DNA from: Phytopythium helicoides
Lineage: Eukaryota > Oomycota > Peronosporomycetes > Pythiales > Pythiaceae
Direction: 5' to 3'
Length of the DNA: 64,000 nucleotides
Assembly (NCBI GenBank): GCA_024867545.1
Contig: JANFNE010000034.1
Coordinates: forward strand, 1-64,000
Shown: positions 33,301 through 45,679 of the stretch, one piece after another
How the letters are laid out: the number at the start of each line of letters is the position of its first letter
Position numbering within the stretch: position 1 is the first letter of the stretch
The notes under the pieces: model-generated
What the model was told of the DNA's origin: nothing
The model's input: the letters and a program-made list of their open reading frames with translations, nothing else
Databases searched by the model: none
Made by a program: the position numbers and the translations under genes

Positions 33301-34961
33301 GTCGTTATATCTGCTCTGCGCACCTATGTACCTGTTACGTATGAAGATCATCTGGCCCAAGTCGCGTAATCAATCTCATGACTGATGTTGTGACGTTAAT
33401 AAGCAAACCATTGGAGGACTCACGAAAGGGCGACTACCTGGGGTAGTCCACATCACAGAGTGTGTCCACATCTGTGCACTGGATGCCGTTCTGGTTGTCG
33501 CTGCCAATCATTCTCATCAGGAGGATGCGGAGTCTTGCTTTCCCTCCGCACGCTCCACCATAGATACTGGGTGACTCGAGAGGCAATGACGAGCATCATT
33601 CGCTTTTTAGTAACAATGAAGTGGCGAATGATGGGTGCGAGTGCGTCTACGTTAAATTGACAAGGTCTGGCTCTCTTGCTTTGCACATCCTGTAATATTA
33701 CGTACTGGATATCCTAGCCAATCATCTGAAATATGTCGGTTATTTGAGGTTTCGCGATGCCTGACGACATCGTGATGAGCTTTTCGGGGCCTTTTGAGGG
33801 GAAGCACCACACGACGTCACACTTCTTTGGATGAGCACCCCCGTTGAACATATAAAGGAAAAACTGTATCTTCCGGGGCTACGTGCTGTATGGTGATCCT
33901 GCCTGCGGTGTTCAAAAAAGTATTCTTTCCAGTTTGAAGATAGCTAGTCTTTATGACGCCCACCTTGTGGCTGTGCATCGACTTCAAAAAGTCACTGAAG
34001 TTGAATCTCTCTGCTTAGGCAAAATTTAAAAACCTACGGTCCTTTTGACGCTCAGCGGCGCGTTCACTTGTCACACTCCCCCGCGCGTCTATCTGGGCAG
34101 CGATTTATTGCTTCTTGAGCTTGACAAAGAAGTCACTACTCTCCACCAATTTGCGTCTCTTGGACGGCGTATGGCTAGGACTCGATATTGAACCAGCAGA
34201 CAGCGAGTCATCGACGTCTGAGAGGCGCTCCATGGTAAGTCACTGAGCGGTTCGCACAGCTCACTCGTCCTCCTCGTGCTTCATCCTCAGTAAAGTCTGC
34301 TACCGAGCCGAATTGCTCCACACTCTCCTCCAAATCCTGGAAGTTGAGCTGCTGGCGCACACACAGCCTGCATAATACGCTTGCTACCTCAATGGGACTT
34401 TTCAAACTAAAACTACCTGACCGAAATAGATCAAACGTTGTTGATGCCAGTCATCTATTCATGCGAACTCTGCCATTCGTTCATCACCATTTGCTGCAAT
34501 TTCAAATATGCGCAAATTCGTTTGTCGGAACAGTCTACTTACAAGTTGATGTTGCCAACAATTATTGTTGCAATACCATGCCACATCGGTTGTGGTATCG
34601 ACATTCCGCTCAAATTTGTCAGTCACGCAGCTCCCTCGGAGGAAACAGTAGCGGTTTGGTGCAGTTCGTCGTAAATCGTCGGAGGCACCGTTTGTGATTC
34701 AGAGGTTTAATGGACTTGTGGGGTGTGGGCGTGTGAATGAATAAGGGTGCATAATTTCGACTGAGCTCGTTCCATTTACACCCTCAGTCCGATCCTCGTG
34801 CGCTGAACGGAGAGGGAATGCCACTTTAAGAATTCTATGTATTATGGATGATTCGCCAGCCAGCGAACTGAATTCGCCATGGGTTAATGACACAGACCGT
34901 GGGTAATTCACATCAACCCAGATGCTACAGTACCGCAACCCTATCTACATCACAGTAATGC
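33301..34961. other. Gene-free stretch
   Basis: No gene, RNA or element boundary that I can support. The sequence before 34962 may hold unrecognisable parts of the mariner remnant that follows. Confidence 0.45.
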
Positions 34962-35204
34962 TTGTCGAGGCAGTCGAGGCGGTGTTTTGATGGAATGAGC
35001 GTTAACCCACTCGGCAGTGTGTCCTCATCCCAAGAAACATGCACACCAAACAACACGACTACGCCAATATTACATGTGCCAAAGGACGTGCTTTCAAATG
35101 CCAATCAATTACCTCGAGTGGTTTCGTACGACCCAGAACTGAATCAAGGACCGAAGCGACTCCACAATTTTGCCAATAAAGCCAACAGCACCCTCTTCGA
35201 GTAG
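34962..35204 (+). pseudogene. C-terminal remnant of a Tc1/mariner transposase
   Basis: The last 45 residues align with the end of the transposase at 35688-36089 (opposite strand): LHVPKDVLSNANQLPRV against LPHLGKDKVRNAGMLPRV, then NFANKA against KVANRA. No catalytic residues are present. Separate from, and in inverted orientation to, the neighbouring element. Confidence 0.5.
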
Positions 35205-36215
35205 TAGAGAGTAGTAGACCCGTATTTTAGACCTTCTTCCTCCTCGTGATGGCAGCTTTCCGGTTCTGTAAAATGAACCTATCTACCTTTCATGTGAAAG
35301 GTTTCCGTCAATTCCATACAAGTACTTCTTTTTTGCGAAGTATTCTTATCGTTTATGATCAGATTGCTTACACTCATTATATCTTGCATGGAGCAGATTT
35401 GAAGGCTACTGCGAAACAGCAGCATGCTGACTATGGTGAAAATTGTAAACCAGCGCTGTTTCTTAGAAGTCTTCGCAGTTTATTTGGAACTCGGCGACTT
35501 AGACGAGTGGGTCTTTGCCATAGATCACTACTAAACCTGCTTGATGCTTGTAATTCAACTTCTAGATATTGGTTACTTCCTCTGGAATGAAATGATGGAA
35601 ACATTCCACACGATAGGTCGATAGGATCAATGTTGGAAGTATATAGTAGAATGATCGGTTTGGAAAGGTATTATATTTACAAGTGACCTAAAAGAAGAGC
35701 CAACTCGCGCGATTTGCTACTTTGAGGAGCAGTCTCGCGCGCACGTGCAAGTCTTGGTTGCAAGTCAGCACACGCGGCAACATGCCTGCATTTCGTACCT
35801 TGTCCTTACCCAAGTGTGGGAGTTTGTGGCTGTTGCCACCATCCTGCTCGAGAATATAAATCATACAAGCTTGAAGTGACAGGAAGATATCGTCGAGCTT
35901 CTGCTTGTCCAAGGCCTCGTAGGCGTCCTTCACGACCTCAATAAGCCGTTGCACAGTGTAGATAGGATGCTCGTACTGGATTGACTGGAGCGCAGCGAAC
36001 AGGCACAGGTCGAGGACGTTGAAGTCAGGCAAATTGGGAGGTTGAAACCTGAGTTGGATGCAGCAACCGTCAGCAGTGCCTGCCTTCACGATGTCAGGGT
36101 CGTCTTTTGGGACGTGCGGCTTTGCGTTATCTTGTCGAATATAGATCGGTCGATGCCGATCCTTCCGCGGCCACTTCGCCTTGTTGGCCTGTATAACATT
36201 ATAACGTTTCTCGTT

Positions 36216-37126
36216 GGTCGTTCAGACGCGTTGGGGACGTGGGCCTAGTCGTCTAGCTCAGCCAGGTTCCTCTCTTGTCACCAAGCTGACAGTCAAATGC
36301 CCAGAAATACTCAGCTGGTGGTTCGGGTTCCCCTCGGACAACCGCCGACTCGCGCCAATTTGTATTTCCCTGACTTGCTCACTTGTCTCTGCTTATTCGT
36401 CGGATGTCCCAATGTCTCACACCGCTCACCGCACCCCAATCCACCCTGCGAGCCAATCTCGCACGGTAACGCCCCCAGAAGCCTCTCTCCTGGCGACCAA
36501 TGTGCCGTCCACAGCGTTCCTCGCCTATACACCCGCCGTTTCGCGTCCACAAGCGAACTCGTCCCGTTCTTTCCCTCTCGTCCGTGTTCTCGGGTGCCTC
36601 GTTGACCAACCAGCCGCTTCTCGACCCGTCGCTATTCCTCGGGGTGCTGCTGCTTCTCCTCGAGCCAGCGGATTTCTGAGTGCCGCCTGCGCCGATCACA
36701 CCGCGGCTTCCTTGTCCTGATTCGGGTGTCTACCACTCTGTCGCCACACCGAATCGACTGACTCAGCTGCTCGTAACTTCTTCGGCCCTGGCTCCGTGCG
36801 CGACCTCTCAACGTCTTCGTCATCGCCTGGGTTGACAATCTCGCGGCCACGAGTGTCCATATCTGCTCTCCAGTGCCGCTGGGCGCAGCGAGGATTACAA
36901 CATGTTCGAGCAGGTACGCTTTGCACACGTCTCCATTGACGCTATCAATGTTGCGTGTACAGATCGCTCCACGTGGGCGGTACTTGCTCGAGCGCTAAGC
37001 CACATACTCCTCACTGAACGACCAGGTACCAAGCTTTCCGTCCCAAGTGCAGTTTCTGTGAGGATCAAATCTGTATTTCATATAAAATATCAGAGGTGTT
37101 CATGAGCTCATTGGTTTCCACGTGTC
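36216..37126. other. Unidentified insertion inside the mariner element
   Basis: Separates pieces 2 and 3 of the transposase. Several overlapping open frames (36214-36720 plus, 36379-36699 minus) have biased composition but no recognisable domain. I could not find a convincing target duplication. Confidence 0.4.
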
Positions 37127-37189
37127 CGCGCACCTCGGTCGAGTGACGGCGGCGAGGAACATGGTCTTCGGGATGAAGTTCTTGCTCTT

Positions 37190-37730
37190 TGTAACAGGGT
37201 TACACAGTTTGTGCAGTGGGCTGTACAAACGAGTCACACTTTGTGCTGGGCACAAATCTGTGTGTTGCAGATTGTGCGAAATGCACATATCTGTGGAGCA
37301 ATGGTGTGTCACCATGGCTCCGTTCCAAGCGTCGACAGTGGTGTGGGATACACCACTGCTAGTCAAGCTCCTGACGGAATAGTGCCGAGTCACTATTCCA
37401 CTGCGTACGTCCGGACAGCCACTCATGGCTGCCCTCGCTTCTCATTGGCTGTTAGCGGGCACTAATAGCCAATCCGCGTCGTTCATTTTTGGTGCGGCGC
37501 TCATGGCCACCCATGAGTGCCTGCAATAATGCATATATAGTTTATAGGAGGTCAGGAGCCATTGCACCCGTCTAGCGGGCTGCTAACAATCAATACAGTT
37601 CTCATTTCTACCAGTCAAGTATCTTTCGTCTCACACTGTACATTCAGTACAGTGTGCATACGTTAACCAAGTCAACGCTTCCTCCTTACACGCGCACGTG
37701 TAAGTCGCGTAACTGGGCAGCCCAGTTACA
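37190..37730 (+). repeat. Solo LTR (541 bp)
   Basis: Begins TGTAACAGGG, ends CCCAGTTACA, and is flanked by CTCTT on both sides (37185-37189, 37731-37735). The duplication falls inside the mariner reading frame, which is restored when the insert is removed. A TATATAGTTTATA box lies at about 37532-37545. The ends resemble those of the Gypsy LTR at 7125 (TGTAATGGG), so a related Gypsy family is likely. The right end contains a near-perfect palindrome GTAACTGGGCAGCCCAGTTAC. Confidence 0.85.
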
Positions 37731-38699
37731 CTCTTGGCCGAGCGCTCAGGTGGCTCCTCCCCCTCGAACACGAGGTACGAGCGCGTGTTCTTGTCCGCAT
37801 TGAACCATTTCTCATCGATGTGGACTACGTCCTCCATCAATTCAAACTGTAGTGTAGCGTCATTGATGCTCAGCAGCACCGCCTCCACGCGATCCAGCTT
37901 GTTGGTAGGCGTGAGCTGCGGCTTGACGCGTGTCGAAGTGCGGTGCAAGGTCCCCACTTGCACAAGGGCACACACTAGGTGGCGAGAGACGCCGGCCGCC
38001 GCTGCGGCTCGACGGTGTTCTGGTGGTCGTCGATTGGGACCGCGCGAACCTTGGCAGCCACGGCCTCCCTATCGACGCGCTTCCTGCCTAGGTTCTTCTT
38101 GATCCTACTCTCCCTGTTGGGGGCTGTCTGACGGTAGCGTGTCCAGATCTTGCTTATGGCCGCTGGTTTACACCCAATCAGCCGGGCGACCTCAGCCTGC
38201 GCCCTGCGCCGCAGGTTGCCCCCTTCGTGGCGAGCTAGAAGCTCGTCGATGACAGAGCGGCGTTACTCAGACGTCAGGTTCGTCATGATGTAGTTGTAGT
38301 AGCGCTCAGGGGCTTGATTTGGGCGTGTCGGAAATCGTCAAACTGAGAGTACGGGGTCGTCTTCGACGACAGGCCCGCGCTGTCGCTCTGTTGGCATTCA
38401 CGCAGATAACAATATATCCACCAATAGCTGAGATGCTGCGGATCAATATTATCCAATAATATTCCAGTTCTGGGATCTCTGTGTTGTGATTTGATAAATG
38501 TCCCACGAATGTTTCCATCATTTTTAACCGGAGGAAGTATATAATATTGGTGCCATTGGTACGGTCCAAACAGTGATATAGTGACTGTAAAAAAAAATAC
38601 AGGCGTATTGAACCCCCCTCACGTTGTGTTCCCTTTTGGCAAGGTTCTTTCCCTATAAGCCTGGTTGCACACGTATGAACAGGGTTCAACAAGCAACAC

Positions 38700-38880
38700 A
38701 CACACCGCTCCGCTGGCTACGAGCAAGCCAGCGAGCTGCACTCGCACTCCGTGCCCTCAGCTAGAAAGCTGACGACGTGCACTAGGCACTACACGGCAGC
38801 TGACGGACCGAAATCCCTCAGCTGAAGGGTCTTCCGCCGCGCTAAAGGCGGCTCGGCCCACACACAGGGCCACCAAGCAC
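38700..38880. repeat. GC-rich hairpin cluster 2
   Basis: Stem-loops include GCTGGCT-ACGAGC-AAGCCAGC (38712-38732), CCCT-CAGCTGA-AGGG (38815-38829), GCCGC-GCTAAAG-GCGGC (38836-38852) and GGCCC-ACACACA-GGGCC (about 38855-38871). Similar in style to 33149-33300 but not the same sequence. Confidence 0.7.
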
Positions 38881-40107
38881 TCCCAACCTCTTGGCTTGAC
38901 CTTGGGCGCAACCTCGACACTCAATGTGCGTCGGTGCAGCCGGCGGTCATATCCAGCCCGCACCTACGACTCACCTTGCGCAGATGCTTGCGTCGGACTT
39001 GGAAAATTCCGCTCCGTATTGGTTACTTTATAGCTTCATCATCTTCCTACTGTCTCCTATACAATATGCAAATATAAAAATCCTACTTCCGCTGAGCAGT
39101 CGCGTCCGACCAGCAGCGGTGCCTCTTCATCTGTCCCTTGGGCCGTTTGACTGGCCTTTGTATGGGCAGCTTGGGCGACCTTCCTGCCACCGCCCGCTCA
39201 CCCGGCCAGACTGTCGCCACCGGCCACTTGTCACAGTCGGCGGTACACGCTTGTCCACAGTCCAGTGTACCCGTCTACTGGCACTGCCGACCGTCACCGT
39301 CCGAGGGTACATACCTGCCACCGACTGGTGTACCCAAGCCTCCCGGCGACACTCGGACAACCCACGAGCACTTGGCCAGAAGTGCAAATAATTTCCCACC
39401 GACGCTGGAACGCCCGCCTGATAGCCTCGGCGCTTGGTCATAATTGCAATTTCTTCGGGCGCCTGTTCGGCCGGCCGCTAAATTGTCCGGGACCTTGGTC
39501 AGAATTGAAATTTGCTTCACCACAAAACAAACTGTCTCGGGTTGTGCAAAGCGCAAGTTTCGAGGTTGGTTTGTGGAGAAATCGAAACAATAGGGGCCAG
39601 AAGCGGGAGGAAGCAATGTTGTGCGTTACAATTTTTAACGCAAAGAGCTCTAACCTGGAACAATATGCTATGTGCTGCGATGTGATTGGTGTCGTTTCCT
39701 TTCCTAAGCGGGCCACTTTCTACTGGGCTATTGTTCGGCAATAAACAACGGGTGGGACACAGGTACTGTAATATTAATACCTTGCAACAAAATATTTGCT
39801 CTATCAGACACATTGGGGTTGGGCAGAGACCCACAGGTTAAAGCTAAAGCGATGATGCCCAGAAATCGGTCGCCGTCTTCGCCATGAACTCGCGTCACCA
39901 ACATCGCAGGGCGATGACAAGAGTAGTGAGTTTACAACATTATCTATAGATTTACATTTTATTACAATTTAATGCTCAATATATATATATCAATGTCAAT
40001 AATATGGGTTCTGTAGGGTTTTGCCCCCACCAAACGCTCCAAGTCGTATGCATTCAAACGCCAAGTGAGGTGTGTGGCTGCAGTCGAGCGACTTGAGAGG
40101 CGCCGCC
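38881..40107. other. Intergenic DNA upstream of the EED gene
   Basis: A few open frames with no recognisable content. The last 150 bp before 40108 should hold the promoter; no clear core element was identified. Confidence 0.45.
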
Positions 40108-41484
40108 ATGAGCGCGCCAACCGACTCGTCGGCGGTGGCGGTGGCCGCCGCGGCGTCTCCAAGCCCCGCGGCGTCTCCGTCTCCGTCGCCCGCGCCCTCG
40201 GCGTCTCCGGCCGCGTCCGCGTCTCCATCTTCTGCGTCGGCCATCGACCTTACTGCTGCCTCCGAGGCGAGCGACTTCTCGGGGGCGGCCTCGCTGCTGC
40301 CGCGCCTGCGCAAGAAGGGCTACCGGTTTTCGTGTACGTGGAACACATCGTGTCAGAAGTGGCGACGTAGCTGCTGCTAACAACTTGTGTGGCTGCTGCA
40401 GCGTACTCGCGCGAGGACCATGCGAGCGCCATCTATTGCGTCACGTTCTGTGAAGTGCTTCCAATGTATGAGCGCGTCTTCGCGGCCGTCGGGGGCAATA
40501 GAGTACGTCTACTGGGGTGAGCACGTTTGAGCCTCGCTAACCGTTGTACCACAGATCTCGGTTTACGAGTGTCTCGAGAATGGCGGGCTGGACGTGATCC
40601 AGGTGTACTGCGACGGCGACCAGGAAGAGCAATACTTCACAGCGGCATGGACCGTGGATGTGCTCACAGGGTCGCCGCTGCTCGCTGCTGCAGGCCTCCG
40701 AGGACACATCAAGGTGATCAACTGCATCACGCAGTCGGTCGTGACCGTGCTGTCGGGGCACGGCAACTCCGTCAACGAGCTCAAGTTTCACCCGGTCGAC
40801 CCGAGCTTGCTACTGTCCGCTGGAAAAGACGAGTCCATCCGCCTCTGGAACTCGCTCACTGGCGTGTGTGTGGCGATCTTTGCTGGACACCTCGGCCATC
40901 GCGACGACGTGCTGAGCGTGGACATCCACCTGAAGGGCTCGTGCTTTGTGTCCGCTGGAATGGATAACACCATCAAGGTGTGGGATCTCGAAGAGGAAAC
41001 TGTGCAGACGGCAATCCGCAAGTCATACACGGAGCCCCGGCCCGCTGACCGCCCGTTCGACACCAAGTTCATTCAGTTCCCCGCATTTGCGACGAGTAAG
41101 GTTCACGCAGACTACGTGGACTGCGTGCGCCTGGTCGGGGACTTGATTCTATCCAAGTCGACAGGCAACAAAGTCGTGTTTTGGAAGCCGAACCCGTCGC
41201 GGGGCAAAGACGCCGTGACGATTCTGCGTGAGTACCATTACAAGGACGCCGACTTGTGGTTCCTCAAGTTTGGTCTCGACTCGCAGCTCGAGGTGCTCGC
41301 TGTCGGCAACAAGAAGGGGGCGGTGAGCGTGTTTGATCTGGACGCCGAGACGGACCGCGCACTATGCAAGCTCACGCATCCGGGATGCAAGAGCACGATC
41401 CGGCAGATCGCGTTTAGCAAGACGGGTCGCACGATCATCTGCTGCTCGGACGACGCGACGGTCTGGCGGTGGGATCTACCCTAG
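40108..41484 (+). CDS. EED: Polycomb protein EED/ESC homologue (PRC2 WD40 subunit)
   Basis: Three exons: 40108-40333, 40402-40502, 40555-41484 (introns 68 and 52 bp, GT-AG); 418 residues. The ATG at 40108 has a GCCGCC context. The first 55 residues are a Ser/Ala/Pro tail of low complexity, then KKGYRF leads into a seven-bladed WD40 propeller: FTAAWTVD, AAAGLRGHIKVI, LLSAGKDESIRLWN, HRDDVLSVDIH, FVSAGMDNTIKVWDL, the EED-specific SKVHADYVDCVRLVGDLILSKS and GNKVVFWKP, LRQIAFS-like end and WRWDLP. EED reads H3K27me3 and activates the EZH2-type methyltransferase in PRC2. The frame is clean throughout. It stands alone, with no other PRC2 gene in the window. Confidence 0.93.
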
Positions 41485-42031
41485 GCGATAGCACGAGTAC
41501 ATGGGCGTTGCGGCTGCCAATGAAAGGAAGAACCCGGCAGTCGGAGTCGCGATTTATCAGTTGCGAAATGGGCAGTCGTGTCGTGCTGCATGCAGGATCG
41601 ATTGTTGAAAATGTGTGGCAGGAATGACCTGTAATACTTTGATATAGCATTCAATACTAGAGGTTTTTCGATTTTTGAACATTCAAACCACGCGGGAACG
41701 TCCATTTTGTGGGTGCTCCAACCTGGACTTTTGAGTGTACCCATGCCCATTTTCCCCGCTAAATGTGGACATTCCCGAATCAATGTATGTGGGAGCCCAA
41801 AACTGGTTAAACACTCCGTATTGTGCTTCCTATACCACATTACAGCCCAAAACAAAGCAAGACGAAGACCCCAAATCAAGACAAAGCCCCATAAATAAGC
41901 ATACAAAACGTCCAGAGCGTCGGCGTTGGCGGTGCGCGCTATCTTGAGGCGCATTGCATCGACGACGCTGGCCAGCGCGGCGCTATTCTTGCCATCAGCC
42001 AGTGAGGCCTCGCGCGCGGTAACTGCCGGCC
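41485..42031. other. Intergenic DNA between EED and kinesin-14
   Basis: About 550 bp that must hold the end of the EED transcript and the kinesin promoter. No element recognised. Confidence 0.5.
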
Positions 42032-45000
42032 ATGGCCTCCAAGCGCAAGCTCGCCGACGCGGGCGGACATCACGGCGTCCTGCTGAGAGGCAAGGCGCCT
42101 CGACTGCGGATGGACGGCGCGGCGCCGGGCGCTCGGGCGGCGGCCCCTGCCACCAGCCGCTTTGGCTTCGGCTTCCGCGGGCCCTCGATCACCAAGCCGA
42201 CGGACGGCGAGGCGGGCAACCAGGCAGAGGAGACAACGCCCGCGGTAAGTCGAGTGAGCGAGTGCGGAGCACCAGAGAGCGTCGTTCTGATCGTGCGCGT
42301 CGGGCGTGGAGCAGGAGCAGGAGGCACGCGTGGATGGACCGCTCTCGAACGGCTCGAGTGGCCTGAAACCTTCGGCGCGGCAGTGCGACGTTAGCGCGCT
42401 CGGCAGTCCCGCCCCCAGGAACCTCGGGACTCCCGACCCGGACGTTCGCGTCCGTGAGAAAGCCGTCCATCACCGGGACACTCGCCGCTGGACAACACGC
42501 GGGAAGTGGAAAGGAGAACAATGACCCATCATTTGTTCGAGAGGTAGACGCGATGGCAGTAGCATCAGAGGCTGCTGCAGCGTGCACGCAAGTACACGAG
42601 GCCTTTGCCAGCCACTTCGGACGCGAAAAGATCGACAAGATCCAGGAGTTGCTGCGGTTCCGCTCGAAGGTGACGAACAAGTTTGATGTAAAAGGAGTGA
42701 AAAACGAGCAGGCAACGTATATACGAGATCTGAAGGAGGCGCTCAAGGGTATCGCGGCCGAGGTCAGTACTATCTTGTGCTTCCCTGATTCAACTCGAAC
42801 TTACACTTTGGCGTACCAGATCCGACAATTCAAAGTCATCTCGGCATCACTGGATCACTCCATTTATACAGAGCGGTTAACTCTCCAACGGCGATTGGCG
42901 AAGCTGGACGACACTGCACGAGAAAACGACCAGCTAACCCTCGAGCTAGACCGCATGCAAGTCCAGATCCGCGAGATACAGAGCAACAACGAGCGACTCC
43001 AAAAATCGGAGGCACAAGCGCTGAGCTCCAAGGCCAAGTTGCAAGAAACGCTCGATGACGTACAGACACAGTTGCAAATGGCCCAGAAGCAAAACGCGCA
43101 GCTCGAGTTGGAGCTGAAAGCTCATGAAGCGCGCATGTCGGATCGCACTCAGTACTTCGAAGAGAAAAAAAAAGGAGCTCGAGCATTTCTACCAGAAAAA
43201 GGATCTCGAAGAGGAGAAACGGTACGTGCAGCCAAGCCTTTGGGCGTTTCCCATGAGTTTCATCGCTGATGTTTGTTTGGCGCGGATACTCTAGAAAGAA
43301 CTTGGAGCTCGAGAGTCTGCAAGAGAAGTTGAGCCGAGCGCGAGAAGAAATTGCCACGGCGATCCAAGAGCGCGACAGTTACAAGGACAAAGCGAGTGCT
43401 ATTGATGGAGAGCTCAAGACGGAGAGAGAACGCCGTACCAAGTTGGAGATGGAGAAGTGCACTTTGGAGGCTCAAAACTCGTCCCTAGAGATTCGTCTCA
43501 GTGGCGGTAGCAGCGAGACAGCAGAGCTGAAGGAGAAGCTAAAGAAGCGAGACGAAGAGCTGTCCGATTTGGTCAAGAGCATGACGGAGATCCAGAAATT
43601 CACGGCCTCAGCAAGCTCCAAGGTCGAGATGGAGAAGAAAGAGCTGGCTGACAAGATTGACACACTCCAGCAGACTCTTCGTGAACTGGAGCGGAAAGAC
43701 ACAATCAGTGAGAGCAGCATCAAGGATCTCCAAAAGCAGCTCCTGGTAAGTCTGGGCATGATTGTGTCTTGGATGCTTGTTGGTGGCCCTCTGACAAAAG
43801 ACTGTTCTTCTTTTGTTGTGTAGACCGCAGGTCACGGCTAAGAATGAGCTCGAGCGATCTGCGGAGCAGCTCGAACCCAGCTCAAGGACGCCGAAACGCA
43901 GCTGCAAGAGTGGTCGCGCAAAACAAGCGTGGAGGCAGGAGTCAGGCAGATGCTCGAGGACCAAATGCGCGAGATGCGGACAGAACACGTCGCGGTAAAT
44001 GCACAGATGGAGGCAGTCAAAGCGGAGATGAAGAGACTCCAGCTCACCAACGATGACACAAAGGCAATTGGTGCACAGAGACTCGCCGCACTTGAAGAGC
44101 AGCATAAGGTTGATCGCGCCAAGCTTCATGCTCAGATCGAGCGACTGGAAGAGGAGCGTGTAAGTCTGCAAAGCGAAGTAAGCACACTCCGCGAGCGCGC
44201 AAGCACAGCACGTGACAGCGATGTCCAGGAACTATGCGCCGTGAAGAGGGAAGCCGATGTCCTTCGCCTCCGTTTGAAAGAGCTATCGAACCAGGGCATC
44301 AGTCCATGGCCGAGAAGGATAAAGAAATCGAGGAGCTTCAAGAGAAGCTGAGGCAGGGTGACAAACTTCGAAGAATGATGCACAACACTATCCAGGTGAG
44401 GTTTGCCCATGATGAGGTCATGAGACGTGTAGTATCATTAATTATTTTATGTGCTATGCCGCTGCAGGAGCTACGTGGAAATGTGAGAGTATTTGCCCGC
44501 GCACGTCCTTTCCTCCCATCGGACCGCTGCGACCCAAATACCACTACTCCAGTGATATCGTGCGACTACGATGGGCAGTCCATCAAGCTTCGTCGGCCTG
44601 GCAAAAGCAATTCGTCGGACGTCGACTCATACTCGTTCTCCTTTGACAAAGTGTTCCCACCATCAGCTGGCCAGGATGCAGTGTTCGAAGAGGTTTCAGA
44701 GTTTGTGCAGTCTGCCCTTGATGGATATCATGTTTGCCTCTTCTCCTATGGCCAAACGGGCTCCGGAAAGACTCACACGGTGCGTTTGCTTATGACGCAC
44801 AAGGTTTCTTCATCTACTGAATGACTAATCTCTCTCGGTGATGCTGAGCAGATGCAAGGCAGCGGAAATGGCCAGATGCGTGGAATTATCCCCCGAGCGA
44901 TCGAAAAGGTCTTGGGCGAGTGCGAGCACTTGAAGGAGCAAGGCTGGAACTACACGACACAAGTATCCTTCTTGGAAATCTACAACGAGACGCTCAAGGA

Positions 45001-45679
45001 CCTTTTGGTGTCGAAGGCGGATACTGCGACCGAGAAGAGGCTCGCGATTAAGAAGGACGCGCGTGGGTCTGTTCACGTTCCTGATCTGACCATGGTGGAC
45101 GTCACGTCGATCGACCAGGTGGAGATGCTGATGGAGCGCGCGAGTCGAGCGCGAAGTGTCGCAAGCACCGACATGAACGCGCAGTCGTCAAGATCGCACA
45201 GCGTCTTCACGCTTCATGTTCAGGGCGTGAACGAGTCGCAGGGCATCGTTCTCGATGGGAAGCTAAACCTTGTTGATCTCGCTGGCAGTGAGCGCGCCTC
45301 GCGGTCAAATGTCAGCGGCGACCGCCTCAAGGAGACGCAGGCGATCAACAAGAGTCTGAGCTGCTTAGCTGACGTGTTTTCGGCGATGGGAACAAGTCTG
45401 CTCATGTACGTTGGCTTGTATGTTTGATATGTATTGCTCACAGCAGCTCACATGCTGGTGCTCGGAGGACAGATCCCGTTCCGGAATTCGAAGCTCACGT
45501 ACCTGCTTCAGAGCAGCCTGTCGGGCGACGGCAAGACGCTCATGATGGTCAATCTATCCCCGACGCTCGAGTCCTCGAGTGAGAGTCTGTGCTCGCTGCG
45601 CTTTGCCCAGCACGTGAACCAGTGCGAGCTGGGCAAGCCCAAGCGCCAGATCAAGTCGAAGCAGGACGCCGCCGGCTGA
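42032..45679 (+). CDS. Kinesin-14 (C-terminal motor), several 1-nt frame breaks
   Basis: Order: basic Gly/Ala-rich N-terminal tail, long coiled coil (about 42.6-44.4 kb), then [15 protein letters not shown] leading into a motor with P-loop [19 protein letters not shown] (switch I), DLAGSERAS (switch II) and NKSLSCL. Motor at the C-terminus with this neck is diagnostic of minus-end-directed kinesin-14 (Ncd/KIFC/Kar3). Introns I can place: 42245 on, 42763-42819, 43222-43294, 43746-43830, 44396-44467, 44780-44851, and one near 45390-45445. The coding frame slips at about 42.4 kb, in an A9 run at 43166-43174 (A8 keeps the frame), near 43880 and near 44298. Protein similarity continues through each, so these are probably sequence errors, though a decayed gene is possible. 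Expected role: spindle organisation. Confidence 0.85.

Larger units (their letters stand above)
35688..38286 (-). pseudogene. Tc1/mariner transposase in three pieces
   Basis: Piece 1 (38286 to 37731): ATG, early TGA at codon 8, HTH region (LIGCKPAAISKIW), and VVHIDEKWF with the first catalytic Asp. Piece 2 (37189 to about 37127): NFIPKTMFLAAVTRPR, which directly continues piece 1 once the solo LTR is removed. Piece 3 (about 36215 to 35688): AKWPRKDRH, IYIRQDNAKPH with the second Asp, then NLPDFNVLDLCLF, where the third acid is expected, and a family-typical tail LPHLGKDKVRNAG. Stops and frame changes in all three pieces mean it is dead. Confidence 0.82.
35576..38537 (-). mobile_element. Degenerate Tc1/mariner element with nested insertions
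   Basis: Left end TA-CTTCCTCTGGAATGAAATGAT (35574 on) and right end, read inward on the minus strand, TA-CTTCCTCCGGTTAAAAATGAT (38539 back) match over about 33 bp including GATGGAAACATTC, with TA flanks. Inside on the minus strand are three pieces of one mariner-like transposase, interrupted by a solo LTR (37190-37730) and by about 0.9 kb of unidentified DNA (36216-37126). Confidence 0.8.

Noticed and set aside
36214..36928. Overlapping ORFs on both strands as candidate genes
   Set aside because: Biased composition but no domain, no splice logic, and the position is inside a decayed mariner element.
37190..37730. A MITE-type DNA transposon
   Set aside because: TG...CA ends, a 5-bp duplication, a TATA-like box and the length fit a solo LTR better.
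39127..39834. Several overlapping ORFs of 90-160 codons upstream of EED
   Set aside because: They overlap in many frames on both strands, without recognisable content or consistent codon use.
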